Origin: Actinacidiphila acididurans
Lineage (GTDB): Bacteria > Actinomycetota > Actinomycetes > Streptomycetales > Streptomycetaceae
DNA length: 64,000 nt
Direction: 5' to 3'
Assembly: GCF_016918855.1 (NCBI RefSeq)
Contig: NZ_JADKYB010000026.1
Location: 85,106-149,105 of the forward strand
A model generated the notes under the pieces. That model saw only the letters and a program-made list of their open reading frames with translations. It was not told the DNA's origin and did no database searches. The translations under genes and the position numbers were made by a program. Shown here piece by piece: positions 49,526 to 58,146 of this stretch (position 1 is the stretch's first letter; the number at the start of each line of letters is the position of its first letter).

Positions 49526-50656
49526 TCAGCCCGCGGCGGTCGCGGACGCCGATGCGGTGGCGGAGGGGGAGGCGGCGGCCCGGTGGGCGAGTTCCTGGCG
49601 GACCAGCGGCAGGACGTAACGGGCGTAGTCGACCGCGTCGTTGAGCGGGTCCCAGCCGCGGATGGACAGCAGCTCGCAGCCGATGTCCACGTAGTCCAGC
49701 AGGGCCTTGGCGACCGTCTCGTAGCTGCCGACCAGCGCGGTGGTGCTGCCGGCCGCGTTGGTGGCGGTGACCAGCGGGGTCCACAGCGCCCGGTCGTGCC
49801 GTTCGCCGCGGGCCGCGACGTCCAGCAGTCGCCGGGAGCCGGTGTTGGCGGGGCGGCCGGGGTCCTGGGGGCGGGCGGCGACCGCGTTGACGCCGGCGCT
49901 CGCGCGGACCCTGCCGAGCACGGCGCGCGCCTTCTCCCAGGCCAGTTCGTCGGTGGCGGCGACGATGGGCCGGAAGGACACCCAGATCCGCGGGTGCGGG
50001 CGGCCGGCCGCGTCGGCGACGGCGTTGACGGCGGCGATCTGCTCGGCGGTCTCCTTCAGCGGCTCGCCCCACAGGCCGAAGATGTCGCCCTGCCGGCCGC
50101 CGACCCGGTACGCCTCGGGCGAGGAGCCGCCCACGGAGACGGGGATGGCGTCCTGGTAGGGCGTGATGGTGGTGGCGAAGTCCTCGAAGCGGTAGTACGT
50201 GCCCTCGTGGCTGATCGGCCCGGTGGCGCCCCAGATCGCGCGCAGGATCCGGATGAACTCCTCCGACCGGTCGTAGCGCTGCGCCTTGGTCAGGTAGTCG
50301 CCCTCGCGGGCCTGTTCGGTGTCGTCGCCGCCGGAGATGATGTGCACGCCCAGCCGGCCCTTGCCGATCCGGTCGAGGGTGGCCAGCGCCTTGGCGACGC
50401 GGGTGGGGAAGACGAAGCCGGGCCGGTGGGCGAGCATCGGCTTGATCCGCTCGGAGTTGTTCACCACGAACTGGGCGATCTGCTCGGCGTCCACGCTTGC
50501 CGAGCTGTACGCGACCAGGGTCCAGTCGAAGCCGCCGTCGTCCAGGGCCCGGACGAAGCGGCGGGTGTAGTCGACGTCGAAGCCGGTGTGCCGGCCACGG
50601 CCGCCGGCCTCGGTCGCGTCGGTGGTGTGGGTGGCGCTGATGAATTCGACGGGCAT
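49526..50656 (-). CDS. LLM-class FMNH2-dependent monooxygenase, SsuD-like
   Basis: A 376-residue luciferase-like (LLM) enzyme. It has the SsuD pattern: EFISATHTTDATEAGG at the N-terminus, DWTLVAYSSASVDAEQIAQF, RIGKGRLGVHIISGGDDTEQ, YRFEDFATTITPYQDAIPVS and SIRGWDPLNDAVDYARYVLP. SsuD-type enzymes use FMNH2 and oxygen to split C-S bonds of alkanesulfonates, releasing sulfite. No dedicated flavin reductase gene is in the operon, so reduced flavin must come from elsewhere. The ATG at 50656 is chosen at the family N-terminus; an earlier start at 50857 runs back into the ATPase gene. The last ~20 residues are Ala/Ser/Thr low complexity. Confidence 0.91.
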   Translation of the reverse strand: MPVEFISATHTTDATEAGGRGRHTGFDVDYTRRFVRALDDGGFDWTLVAYSSASVDAEQIAQFVVNNSERIKPMLAHRPGFVFPTRVAKALATLDRIGKGRLGVHIISGGDDTEQAREGDYLTKAQRYDRSEEFIRILRAIWGATGPISHEGTYYRFEDFATTITPYQDAIPVSVGGSSPEAYRVGGRQGDIFGLWGEPLKETAEQIAAVNAVADAAGRPHPRIWVSFRPIVAATDELAWEKARAVLGRVRASAGVNAVAARPQDPGRPANTGSRRLLDVAARGERHDRALWTPLVTATNAAGSTTALVGSYETVAKALLDYVDIGCELLSIRGWDPLNDAVDYARYVLPLVRQELAHRAAASPSATASASATAAG

Positions 50657-50756
50657 GGCGGTTCCGTTCGGTCGGCGGCCGGAGGCATTCGGGACGGGAC
50701 AGGGGTGACGTGGTGCGCAGGTGCGGCCGGGCGCGGGAGGACGAAGGCAGGCGGTC

Positions 50757-51554
50757 TCAGGCCGTGGCGTCCGCGGCGGCCGGGCCGGTGGCGCCGACGC
50801 CGAGCTGGGCGAGCAGCGCGGTGCGCAGGGCGACGAAGGGCGGGGCGCCGATGTCACGAGGGCGGGGCAGGTCGACGGCGGCCTCGTGGGCGATGCCGCC
50901 GTCGCGCATCACCAGCACCCGGTCGGCGAGCAGGACGGCTTCCTCCACGTCGTGCGTGACCAGCAGCACCGCGCAGTCGTGCCGTGCCCACAGCTCCCCC
51001 ACCAGGCGCTGGGCCGTACTGCGGGTGAGGGCGTCCAGCGCGCCGAACGGCTCGTCCAGCAGCAGCAGATCGGGCCGCCGGACCAGGGCCCGGGCCAGCG
51101 ACACCCGCTGGGCCTCGCCCCCGGAAAGGGTCTTGGGCCACACCGACGCCCGCTGGCCGAGGCCCACTTCGGCGAGGTATCGCTCGGCGAGCACCCGGTC
51201 GGCCCGGCCGGGCAGTCCGAGGACCACGTTGCGCCACACCCGCTTCCAGGGCAGCAGCCGGGGCGCCTGGAACGCCACCGCGCGGCGCCGCGGCACGGTG
51301 ACGGCGCCCTCGATGTCCCGGTCCAGGCCGGCCAGGATGCGCAGCAGGGTGCTCTTGCCGCAGCCGCTGTGGCCGAGCAGCGCGACGAACTCGCCGGGCC
51401 GGATGTCCAGGTCCAGGCCGTCGATGACCCGGCGCCCGGCGAAGGCGCGGACCAGGCCGCGGACGTGGACGGCGGTGCCGTCGTGCGCCGCGGGGCCCTT
51501 CCGCAGGGGCGCGGCCGGGTCGGGAGCGGCGGGCGTGGTGGCGTACGTGGTCAT
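50757..51554 (-). CDS. ABC transporter ATP-binding protein, SsuB-like
   Basis: A 265-residue ATPase. Walker A is GHSGCGKST (about residues 59-67), the Q-loop is AVAFQAPRLLPWKRVW, the signature is LSGGEAQRVSLARAL, Walker B is LLLLDEPFGALD, and the switch His is LVTHDVEEAV. The APRLLPW sequence is the hallmark of the SsuB/TauB nitrate-sulfonate-taurine subfamily. It begins two bases after the permease stop. About 100 non-coding bases follow before the SsuD-like gene, the only notable gap inside the operon. Confidence 0.93.
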   Translation of the reverse strand: MTTYATTPAAPDPAAPLRKGPAAHDGTAVHVRGLVRAFAGRRVIDGLDLDIRPGEFVALLGHSGCGKSTLLRILAGLDRDIEGAVTVPRRRAVAFQAPRLLPWKRVWRNVVLGLPGRADRVLAERYLAEVGLGQRASVWPKTLSGGEAQRVSLARALVRRPDLLLLDEPFGALDALTRSTAQRLVGELWARHDCAVLLVTHDVEEAVLLADRVLVMRDGGIAHEAAVDLPRPRDIGAPPFVALRTALLAQLGVGATGPAAADATA

Positions 51555-51556
51555 CG

Positions 51557-52507
51557 TCAGGCTCCGTCGAAGGATGCGCGCCAGGACAGCAGGTACGTGG
51601 TGGCCAGCCGCACGATCAGGTCGCTGACCAGGCCGAGGACGGCGTAGACGACCAGGCAGACCACGATCACGTCGGTCTGGAAGAACTGCTCGGCGTTGTT
51701 CATCAGGTAGCCGATGCCGTTGCCGGCGTTGATCTGCTCGGCGAAGACCAGGGCCAGCCAGGCGCTGCCGAGGGCGTAACGCAGGCCGACCAGGGCGCTG
51801 GGCAGCGCGCCCGGGAGCACGATGTGCCGGATCAGGCCCCAGCGGCCCAGGCCCAGCACCCGGCCGGCCTCGACGAGTTGGTCGTCCACCCCGCGGATGC
51901 CGGCGTAGATGTTGAAGTACAGCGGGAAGGTGACGGCGATGACCACCAGCGCGATCTTGGGTGTCTCGTCGATGCCGAACCACACGATGAACAGCGGGAT
52001 CAGGCCCACCCACGGCAGGGCGCGGAGCATTCCCACGGTGGCGTCGATCAGGTCCTCGCCCAGCCGGAACAGCCCGGCGAGCAGGGCCAGCGCGGTGCCG
52101 GCCAGCGCGCCGATCAGGAAACCCTCGCCGACCCGCCGGGCCGACACCCAGATCGCCGAGCCGAGGGTGCCGTCGGCCGCCAGGTCCCAGCCCCTGCGGA
52201 ACACCGCCACCGGCGAGGCCAGCGTGTCGGCGGACAACGCGCCGGTCCGGCTCAGCAGCCACCACAGCAGCAGCGCGCCCAGCGGGCCGAAGGAACGCCG
52301 CACCGGGCGCGGGATCCCCCGCCGGCGCCGCTCGTGGTCCGGCCGTACCGTCTCGACGCCGCCGGGAACGGTGGTGACCGGCTGCGGTGCATCTGGCCGT
52401 GCGGACCCGGGGGCTGGGCCGGTGCGCGGTACGGGCGGGGGCGCGGCGGCCGGTTCGGCCTCCTGCGTGGACTGTTGTGCCGGGGCCGGTATCTCCTCGG
52501 TGCTCAT
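51557..52507 (-). CDS. ABC transporter permease, SsuC-like
   Basis: A 316-residue permease of the SsuC/TauC group. Six hydrophobic segments lie between about residues 72 and 305. The cytoplasmic EAA loop reads VEAGRVLGLGRWGLIRHIVLP, the contact with the ATPase. Residues 1-65 form an unusual Pro/Ala-rich, probably disordered N-terminal extension. The ATG at 52507 overlaps the stop of the upstream fusion gene by ATGA. Confidence 0.92.
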   Translation of the reverse strand: MSTEEIPAPAQQSTQEAEPAAAPPPVPRTGPAPGSARPDAPQPVTTVPGGVETVRPDHERRRRGIPRPVRRSFGPLGALLLWWLLSRTGALSADTLASPVAVFRRGWDLAADGTLGSAIWVSARRVGEGFLIGALAGTALALLAGLFRLGEDLIDATVGMLRALPWVGLIPLFIVWFGIDETPKIALVVIAVTFPLYFNIYAGIRGVDDQLVEAGRVLGLGRWGLIRHIVLPGALPSALVGLRYALGSAWLALVFAEQINAGNGIGYLMNNAEQFFQTDVIVVCLVVYAVLGLVSDLIVRLATTYLLSWRASFDGA

Positions 52508-54402
52508 CGCTTGCTCCCCGCAGGCTCGGCGACGGCGGCGGGCTCCGGATCCCCGTACGGGTCGGGACCGGTGGCGACGGGGCGCGCGGGGTCGGCGGAC
52601 CACGCCGACCAGGAGCCCGGGTAGAGGGCGGCCTCGATACCGGCCGCTGCGAGGGCCGCGATCTGGTGGGCGGCGGTGACGCCGGAGCCGCAGTAGACGC
52701 CGATCGGGGTGTCCTCGGCGGCGCCGAGCGCGGCCAGCCGGGCCCGGGTGCGGGCCGGGTCGGCGAACCGGCCCTCGGCGTCGAGGTTCTCCGTGGTCGG
52801 CGCGGAGCGCGCGCCGGGGATGTGACCGGCCGCCGGGTCGACGGGTTCGCTCTCGCCGCGGTAGCGCTCGGCGGCGCGGGCGTCCAGCAGCAGGCCGTAC
52901 GAGGGCAGCTGCGCGGCCTGGTCGGCGGTGAGGACCGGGAGCCGGCCGGGGCTGAGCACGACGTCACCGGGCCCGGCGGCGTACTCCTCCCCCTCGGCGA
53001 GCGGTCCGCCGGCCACGCGCCAGGCTTTGAGCGCGCCGTCGAGGATCCGCACGTCGGCCACCCCTGCCCAGCGCAACAGCCACCAGGCGCGGGCCGCGGC
53101 CAGCCCGCCGGTGTCGTCGTACACCACGACCGGGCGGCCCGCGGTGACGCCCCAGCGCCGGGCGGCGGCCTGGAGGTCGCCCGGGTCGGGCAACGGGTGC
53201 CGGCCGCGGCCCGGGGCAGGCGGCGCGGCGAGTTCGGTGTCGAGGTCGACGAAGACCGCGGAGGGGATGTGCCCGCGCCGGTAGTGCTCGCGGCCGTCGG
53301 GGTCGTTCAGGGCCCAGCGCACGTCGAGCAGGAGGGGCGGGTGGTCGCCGGCGAGGTCGGCACGCAGGCGGTCGGCGCCGATGAGCACCTCGGGGGTGAG
53401 GCCGGGGAGGGTCGCGGCGAGGTCGGCGTCGCCGAGGGAGCCGGCGGGCGTGCCGTCGCGCTCGGCCCGCCGCAGCCGGTCCAGGACGGCGGCGTTGGCG
53501 GGGGCGGCGCGCCCGGCCAGCCGGGCCTGGAGCACCACTTCGCCGGCCAGGTGGTCGGCCTCGAGGGAACCGGTCCGGGCCAGGCTCTGCCAGGTGGAGC
53601 TGCCGCCGCGCGGGTGGCCGGGGATGTCGTGGACGACGAAGCCGGACAGGTCCAGGGTGCTGCGGGCGGCCTGGTCCACCGACGGCAGGCCGGCCGCGGC
53701 CAGTACCTCGTGGGCCTCGTCGGCGAGCAGGCGCGCGGCGCGGTCGCGCAGTGCCCCGGGCCGGTAGAGGGCATCGAGCGCGTTGGCGGTGTTGGCGACG
53801 AGCTTGGCGGTCTTCCAGCCCAGGACGTCGGGCACGATCTGCACGGCGAATCCGGCGGCGCGCAGGTCGGCGGCCAGCGGTTCCAGCAGCGGGTGATCGG
53901 TGCCGCTCGGGTAGCGGCCGAGCCACATCGCGGCCGGGGTGGGCGCGGCGGGCGAGACGACCACGCCCTCGGTGACGTACACCGCGGGCACCCACAGGAC
54001 GGCGGACAGCACGGCGGAAAAGCGGCGCAGGGCGGCCCGTTCGGTCTCCAGCCCGTTCTGCGGCACCACCACGGGCAGCGCGTCCGCGGCGGCCGTCACG
54101 GCGCCGTCCGCCCCGGTGACCGGGCGCCACGCCCATTGGGCGAGGACCTGCTCGGCGTCCTGGGCCTTCACGGCCGGCACGAGTACGTCGTCGGGGGTGA
54201 GCGCGACCTCGTCGGGCCCGGCCGCGTACGGCACCCGGACCGGCACGGTGCCCTCGGGGCGGACCAGCTGCAGCCGGTCCTCGCGCAGCGCGGCGAGCTG
54301 CCGGCCGCGGGCGACCAGCAGGACGGACGCGCCGCTCCGGTGCAGCGCCTCGGCCAGAACGACGCCGACCGCGCCCGCGCCGACGATCACGTATCGGGTC
54401 AC
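52504..54402 (-). CDS. Fusion: ketopantoate-reductase-like domain + two-domain thiosulfate/mercaptopyruvate sulfurtransferase
   Basis: One uninterrupted 632-residue frame. Residues 1 to about 330 are a PanE/ApbA-type reductase: YVIVGAGAVGVVLAEALHRS (NADP-binding Rossmann motif), VVVPQNGLETE, and the C-terminal-domain helix LGWKTAKLVANTANALDALY carrying the conserved Lys and Asn. Residues 335-632 are a complete sulfurtransferase with two rhodanese domains: the inactive one (LLLDVRWALNDPDGREHYRRGHIP) and the catalytic one with CGSGVTA. No stop codon or convincing ribosome-binding site separates them. GTG (54402) overlaps the hydrolase stop, and the end overlaps the permease ATG. Ketopantoate reduction seems an unlikely role in a sulfur operon; the reductase may act on another 2-oxo acid that is passed to, or made from, a mercapto-acid. 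Confidence 0.88.
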   Translation of the reverse strand: MTRYVIVGAGAVGVVLAEALHRSGASVLLVARGRQLAALREDRLQLVRPEGTVPVRVPYAAGPDEVALTPDDVLVPAVKAQDAEQVLAQWAWRPVTGADGAVTAAADALPVVVPQNGLETERAALRRFSAVLSAVLWVPAVYVTEGVVVSPAAPTPAAMWLGRYPSGTDHPLLEPLAADLRAAGFAVQIVPDVLGWKTAKLVANTANALDALYRPGALRDRAARLLADEAHEVLAAAGLPSVDQAARSTLDLSGFVVHDIPGHPRGGSSTWQSLARTGSLEADHLAGEVVLQARLAGRAAPANAAVLDRLRRAERDGTPAGSLGDADLAATLPGLTPEVLIGADRLRADLAGDHPPLLLDVRWALNDPDGREHYRRGHIPSAVFVDLDTELAAPPAPGRGRHPLPDPGDLQAAARRWGVTAGRPVVVYDDTGGLAAARAWWLLRWAGVADVRILDGALKAWRVAGGPLAEGEEYAAGPGDVVLSPGRLPVLTADQAAQLPSYGLLLDARAAERYRGESEPVDPAAGHIPGARSAPTTENLDAEGRFADPARTRARLAALGAAEDTPIGVYCGSGVTAAHQIAALAAAGIEAALYPGSWSAWSADPARPVATGPDPYGDPEPAAVAEPAGSKR

Positions 54403-55148
54403 GGCCGCACCCGCTCCCGTACGGCGACGGCGGGCGCGTCCGGGCCGCCGCGCAGCCGTTCCAGGAAGAGCAGCACAGTGGCGGCGCTGGTGCGGTGCGA
54501 GATGTCGTTCAGCGCGTCGTGGCGGCCGTCGGCCAGGCTCCACAGTTCCACCGCGGGCGCGGCCGCGTACGCCTGCCGGGCCTGTTCCAGCGGGCTGACC
54601 GGGTCCGCGGCGCCGTGCAGGGCCAGCACCGGGACCTGGACGGCGGACAGGTCGGCCCGCTCGTACCAGGTGTCGGGCAGCGGCTCGTACAGCGCGCCGT
54701 GTTCGACCCGTCCGGCGATGCCGAGCCGGCCGCGGTGGGTCGGGCAGGAGGTGCGCGCGCCGAGTTCGTCGTCCCAGGACGGGGCGGCGGGCCGGTGGTC
54801 GCGGACCGGCAGGCCGGCCAGCAGCAGCGCGTCCGGGGCGACCTCGCCGGCCGCGGCCAGTCCGGCGGCGAACAGTGCGCCTCCGTCGGAGCCGGCCAGG
54901 ACGAAGGGGCGCGGCAGTTCGGGGTCGGCGGCCAGCAGCGCCACCTGCGCGGCGGCCTCCTCGGGCCACCGGCTCGGGTCGGCGACGACCCGTACGCGGT
55001 AGGCGTCGGCGCCGATGCGGGAGCCGAACCGCTCGTACAGCCGCGGGTCCTCGCCCCGGCCGGGGAGCAGCACCACGGTGCCGCGCGGGGTCAGGTGCGG
55101 GGGGTTGTCCCACGGCACGGTGTCGGGGACCGTACTGACGGAAGTCAT
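54399..55148 (-). CDS. Alpha/beta hydrolase, first enzyme gene of the sulfur operon
   Basis: A 249-residue alpha/beta hydrolase. The first strand reads GTVVLLPGRGEDPRLYERFG, and the nucleophile elbow is VLAGSDGGALFA with Ser in AGSDG. The catalytic Asp is in LHGAADPVSP and the His in LADGRHDAL. It might release an organosulfur acid or thiol from an ester or thioester, but the substrate is unknown. GAGGA lies upstream of the ATG at 55148. Its stop overlaps the GTG of the fusion gene (GTGA). A short leader peptide is encoded 176 bases upstream on the same strand. Confidence 0.85.
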   Translation of the reverse strand: MTSVSTVPDTVPWDNPPHLTPRGTVVLLPGRGEDPRLYERFGSRIGADAYRVRVVADPSRWPEEAAAQVALLAADPELPRPFVLAGSDGGALFAAGLAAAGEVAPDALLLAGLPVRDHRPAAPSWDDELGARTSCPTHRGRLGIAGRVEHGALYEPLPDTWYERADLSAVQVPVLALHGAADPVSPLEQARQAYAAAPAVELWSLADGRHDALNDISHRTSAATVLLFLERLRGGPDAPAVAVRERVRP

Positions 55149-55324
55149 GAGGCCGTCCTCGGACAGGATGCGGGGCGCCGCCCGGCCCGCGCTGACGGGC
55201 GAACGGCACGGGCACGTACGCGGCCGCGCGCCTCAATGGGGTCGGGCCGCTTGCGAAGTCGATGCGCTGCGCCCGTCTCCGGCCGACCGGCCCGGGCGCG
55301 GGGGTACGCCGCCGTGCGGAAGCG

Positions 55325-55402
55325 TCAGCCGCGGCGACAGCGCGCCGACGTGGCCGTACCGAAGTCGATGACCCGACGCTGCGTCAGCCTGGGCGCCTTC
55401 AC
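55325..55402 (-). CDS. Putative cis-acting leader peptide of the sulfur operon
   Basis: A 25-codon frame with GTG start (55402) encoding a peptide that contains RLTQRRVIDFGTATSARCRRG split as RLTQRR, VIDFG, TATSARC, RRG. It closely resembles the short actinobacterial leader peptides found before sulfur and cysteine genes, which share an L-T/V-x-R-R-x-V/I-D-L/F core and end in Ala-x-Cys with Arg or His. A Cys codon just before the end fits ribosome stalling at low Cys-tRNA. The same frame is open back to an ATG at 55477 (50 codons). The assignment rests on pattern memory and on the operon it precedes. Confidence 0.6.
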   Translation of the reverse strand: MKAPRLTQRRVIDFGTATSARCRRG

Positions 55403-55910
55403 GGCCCCCGCCCACGCCCGCGCGCCGTCCCGGACCGGACCCCGTCCGCCCCGCCTCGCGCGCGCCTGCGTCGTCATGCCCCGAGCATGCAGGACCCCGA
55501 CGCTCCGCGTCCAACGCCGATTCCTGATCGCGATCGATCGGTTTTCGCGATCGGTTGAGGGGTGGACGGCTTTGGGGGTGGGCGTGGGGAGGGCTGGACG
55601 TCGGTGGTCGGGCGAAGCTGGTGCGAGGGGGCGGGAGGCAGGGCCCGGGACGTTGGTCACCGCGTCGCTTCTCGTTCCGACCGGTGTGCGGAGCGGGAGA
55701 CGATGACGCGGTGGACACCTCGCCGGCCGCCGCGTGGGACTTTCGGGCCGAGTGGGCCCTGCTGCTGAACTCAGGGCCGTCGGGTCGTTCGGGACCGAGC
55801 CGAGGCGAACCGCGCAGACGATTCCCCACCGGCCACCCGGCCCCGACCAGCCGAGCGCATCCCGGCAGTCGCGGCCCAGGGCAGCGTCAAAGCGCCCGTA
55901 CGGCGAACCG
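55403..55910. other. Upstream region of the sulfur operon and gap to the stress-protein gene
   Basis: 508 bases without a credible gene. The part next to the leader peptide holds a cluster of small symmetric elements: GATCGCGATC (55526-55535) and CGATCGATCG (55531-55540), both perfect palindromes, and GATCGGTT repeated directly at 55536-55543 and 55549-55556. These may be regulator sites. I see nothing recognisable in 55560-55910. Confidence 0.45.
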
Positions 55911-56402
55911 TCAGGGGTGCGGTGGAGGTGGCGGGATCGTGTCGGTGCCGGGGGCCGGTTCGGGCCAGACGAGGAGGACCGGGCAGGGGGCGTGGTCGAC
56001 GATGAAGCGGCTGTGCGGGCCGAGGCTGTGGGGGCCCAGGCGGGTGCGGTCGCCGTCGCGGGCCAGGACGAGGAGGTCGGCGCCTTCCGCGGCGGCCACG
56101 ATCTCGCGTTCGACCCGGCCGGTGCGCTGCACCGGGGTGCAGGGGCGGTTCAGGCGGACCGCGGCCTCGGCGAGAAGGCGTTCGCCGGCCGCCGCGGCCT
56201 GCTGTTCCAGGACGATGCCGGGGTCGCGCTCGATGTGGCCGCGGCCGAGCAGGCCGGCGAAGGCGCCGTGGGCGGCGGCGGGCGCCGCCACGTCCGGGAC
56301 GTGCACCAGGACGACCCCGGCCTCCTGCGGCGCGTGCGCGCGTACCGCCTCGATACAGGCGGGCCAGGTGCCCTCGACGATCCACGCCACGACAGTGGTC
56401 AC
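55911..56402 (-). CDS. Universal stress protein (UspA) family
   Basis: A 163-residue single Usp domain. It starts VVAWIVEGTWPACIEAVRAH and ends with the conserved last strand FIVDHAPCPVLLVWPE. The usual ATP-binding signature G-x2-G-x9-G-S/T before that strand is poorly preserved (GDRTRLGPHSLGPHSRF), so nucleotide binding is doubtful. A Pro-rich tail follows. The start is a GTG at 56402. It is transcribed in the same direction as the permease gene upstream, with ~115 bases between. Confidence 0.82.
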   Translation of the reverse strand: MTTVVAWIVEGTWPACIEAVRAHAPQEAGVVLVHVPDVAAPAAAHGAFAGLLGRGHIERDPGIVLEQQAAAAGERLLAEAAVRLNRPCTPVQRTGRVEREIVAAAEGADLLVLARDGDRTRLGPHSLGPHSRFIVDHAPCPVLLVWPEPAPGTDTIPPPPPHP

Positions 56403-56516
56403 GGTCGGCCCCTTTCTCGTACGGCGCGCACGGCGCGTGCAACCGGTTCGGTCCGCGGCCCGGCCGGGGCTGGCGGGTCACCGGCGGCCCGCCGTCGCCT
56501 GACCGGCCGCGCGCCC

Positions 56517-57773
56517 TCACCCTCCGATCGTCCGCAGCGACACCCACAGTGCCACCACGGCCAGGAGGAGGGCGGCAGGCACGGCGAGGAGGCCCAGCCG
56601 GGTGAACTCGCCGAGGTTCACCTCCGCTTCGTGCTCGCGGACGATACGCCGCCACAGCAGGGTCGCCAAGGAGCCCGCGTAGGTGAGGTTGGGGCCGATG
56701 TTGACGCCGAGGAGGACGGCGAGGACCGCGCCGGAGCCGAGGGGGGCGGTGAGCGGGAGGAGGACCAGGACGGCGGGGAGGTTGTTGATGAGGTTGGCGA
56801 GGGCCGCGGCGAGCGCGGCGATCGCCAGCAGGGCGGCCAGTCCGGTGCCGCTGGGGATCAGGTGGCCCAGGGCGGTGGCGAGGCCGTTGTCCACCAGGGC
56901 CCGGACCACGATCCCCAGGCCCAGCACGAAGGCGAGGAAGGGCACGGCGGCGGCCCGTACCAGGGCGACGGGGGTGGTACGGCGGCGGGCGAGGGCGCGT
57001 ACCGCCAGGACGGCCGCGCCGGCGAACGCGGCCCAGGCCGGGCTGATCCCGGCGAGGGAGGCGAGGACGAACCCGGCGAGCGTGCCGGCCACCGTGACCA
57101 GGGCGAACAGCGGCAGCGCGGGCGGCGGGCCGGCCGGTGGCGGCTCGGCGCCCGCGGCCAGGTCGGTGGCGAAGAAGCGGCGCAGGACCACGTACTCGAC
57201 GCCGATCCCCACCAGCCAGGGCAGGGCCATCAGCGCGGCGAACCGGGTGAAGCTCAGGCCGGCGGCGGCCAGGGCGAGGAGGTTGGTCAGGTTGGAGACC
57301 GGCAGCAGCAGGGACGCGGTGTTGGACAGGTGGGTGCAGGCGTAGACGTGCGGCTTGGGGCGTACGCCGAGGCGGGCCGCGGTGGCGAACACGACCGGGG
57401 TGAGCAGCACCACCGTGGCGTCCAGGCTGAGGACGGCGGTGGTCACCGACGCCAGCGCGAACACCTGCACGAGCAGCCGACGCGGCCGCCCGCCCGCCCC
57501 GCGCGCCATCCATCCCCCGGCCGCGGTGAACAGCCCCTCCTCCGCACAGAGCTGAGCCAACACCAGCACGGCCGCCAGGAACCCCACCACCGGCCCCAGC
57601 CGCTGGGCCTCCGCCCGGGCATGGTCCAGCGAAATCGCCCCGGTCCCGATGACCACCCCCGCCGCGGGCACGGCCACCACGGCCTCCGGCAACCCCCACG
57701 GCCGCACCACCGCACACCCCAGCACCGCCAGCAGCAACACCCCACTCAACGCTTCAGCGGCGCCCCCGCTCAT
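56517..57773 (-). CDS. ArsB/NhaD/SLC13-type ion transporter
   Basis: A 418-residue polytopic protein of the ion-transporter superfamily containing ArsB, NhaD and SLC13. About 10-12 hydrophobic segments are visible. Conserved features are LDATVVLLTPVVFATA and NTASLLLPVSNLTNLLAL in the first half, and LANLINNLPAVLVLLPL and GVNIGPNLTYAGSLATLLW in the second. These form the paired SNT/NNLPA helical-hairpin motifs. Arsenite, sodium/proton or dicarboxylate transport are all possible. No arsenic resistance genes are adjacent, so I leave the substrate open. Confidence 0.84.
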   Translation of the reverse strand: MSGGAAEALSGVLLLAVLGCAVVRPWGLPEAVVAVPAAGVVIGTGAISLDHARAEAQRLGPVVGFLAAVLVLAQLCAEEGLFTAAGGWMARGAGGRPRRLLVQVFALASVTTAVLSLDATVVLLTPVVFATAARLGVRPKPHVYACTHLSNTASLLLPVSNLTNLLALAAAGLSFTRFAALMALPWLVGIGVEYVVLRRFFATDLAAGAEPPPAGPPPALPLFALVTVAGTLAGFVLASLAGISPAWAAFAGAAVLAVRALARRRTTPVALVRAAAVPFLAFVLGLGIVVRALVDNGLATALGHLIPSGTGLAALLAIAALAAALANLINNLPAVLVLLPLTAPLGSGAVLAVLLGVNIGPNLTYAGSLATLLWRRIVREHEAEVNLGEFTRLGLLAVPAALLLAVVALWVSLRTIGG

Positions 57774-58114
57774 CAGCCCGTTCCTTCGTCCCTACGACCT
57801 CGCACACCATGACCGGCACCCGGCGGCCGGGGTGGTCCCTTCCCCCTGGTCCCACGGCCCCGGGCACCCCATCGCACCCCCGCCCACCGCAGTCTCCCAT
57901 GCGGAACCCACCATTCCGCCCCCACCCCCTCCCGGCGAGCCGAACCCGCCGCCGTGCGGCGCCGCACGCACGAACGGGACGCGGTAAGGGCGCGCCGCCG
58001 AGGAGTGCCGCACCCCCGGCCAAGCCCCTCGAGGTGGGCCCGGCGCAGCCGGAAGAGATTCCCCTACCCCGGACCAAGGATCAGGAACGGGTTCCGTAAA
58101 CGTTGCCGGATCTC
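57774..58114. other. Intergenic region ahead of the GH16 gene
   Basis: C-rich and Pro-codon-like but without a credible gene. It contains a perfect 16-bp palindrome CGTGCGGC/GCCGCACG (57953-57968), an inverted repeat GCGGAA-N7-TTCCGC (57901-57919), and GGAAC-GG-GTTCC (58084-58095) 19 bases before the GH16 -35 box. Confidence 0.4.
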
Positions 58115-58143
58115 TTGACAGCGCATCAGGGGGACGCGAATCT
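58115..58143 (+). promoter_or_regulatory. Promoter of the GH16 gene
   Basis: TTGACA (58115-58120), a 17-base spacer and GAATCT (58138-58143). The -35 is consensus and the -10 is weak. The LacI-type operator begins four bases downstream, over the probable transcription start. Confidence 0.55.
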
Positions 58144-58146
58144 CGC

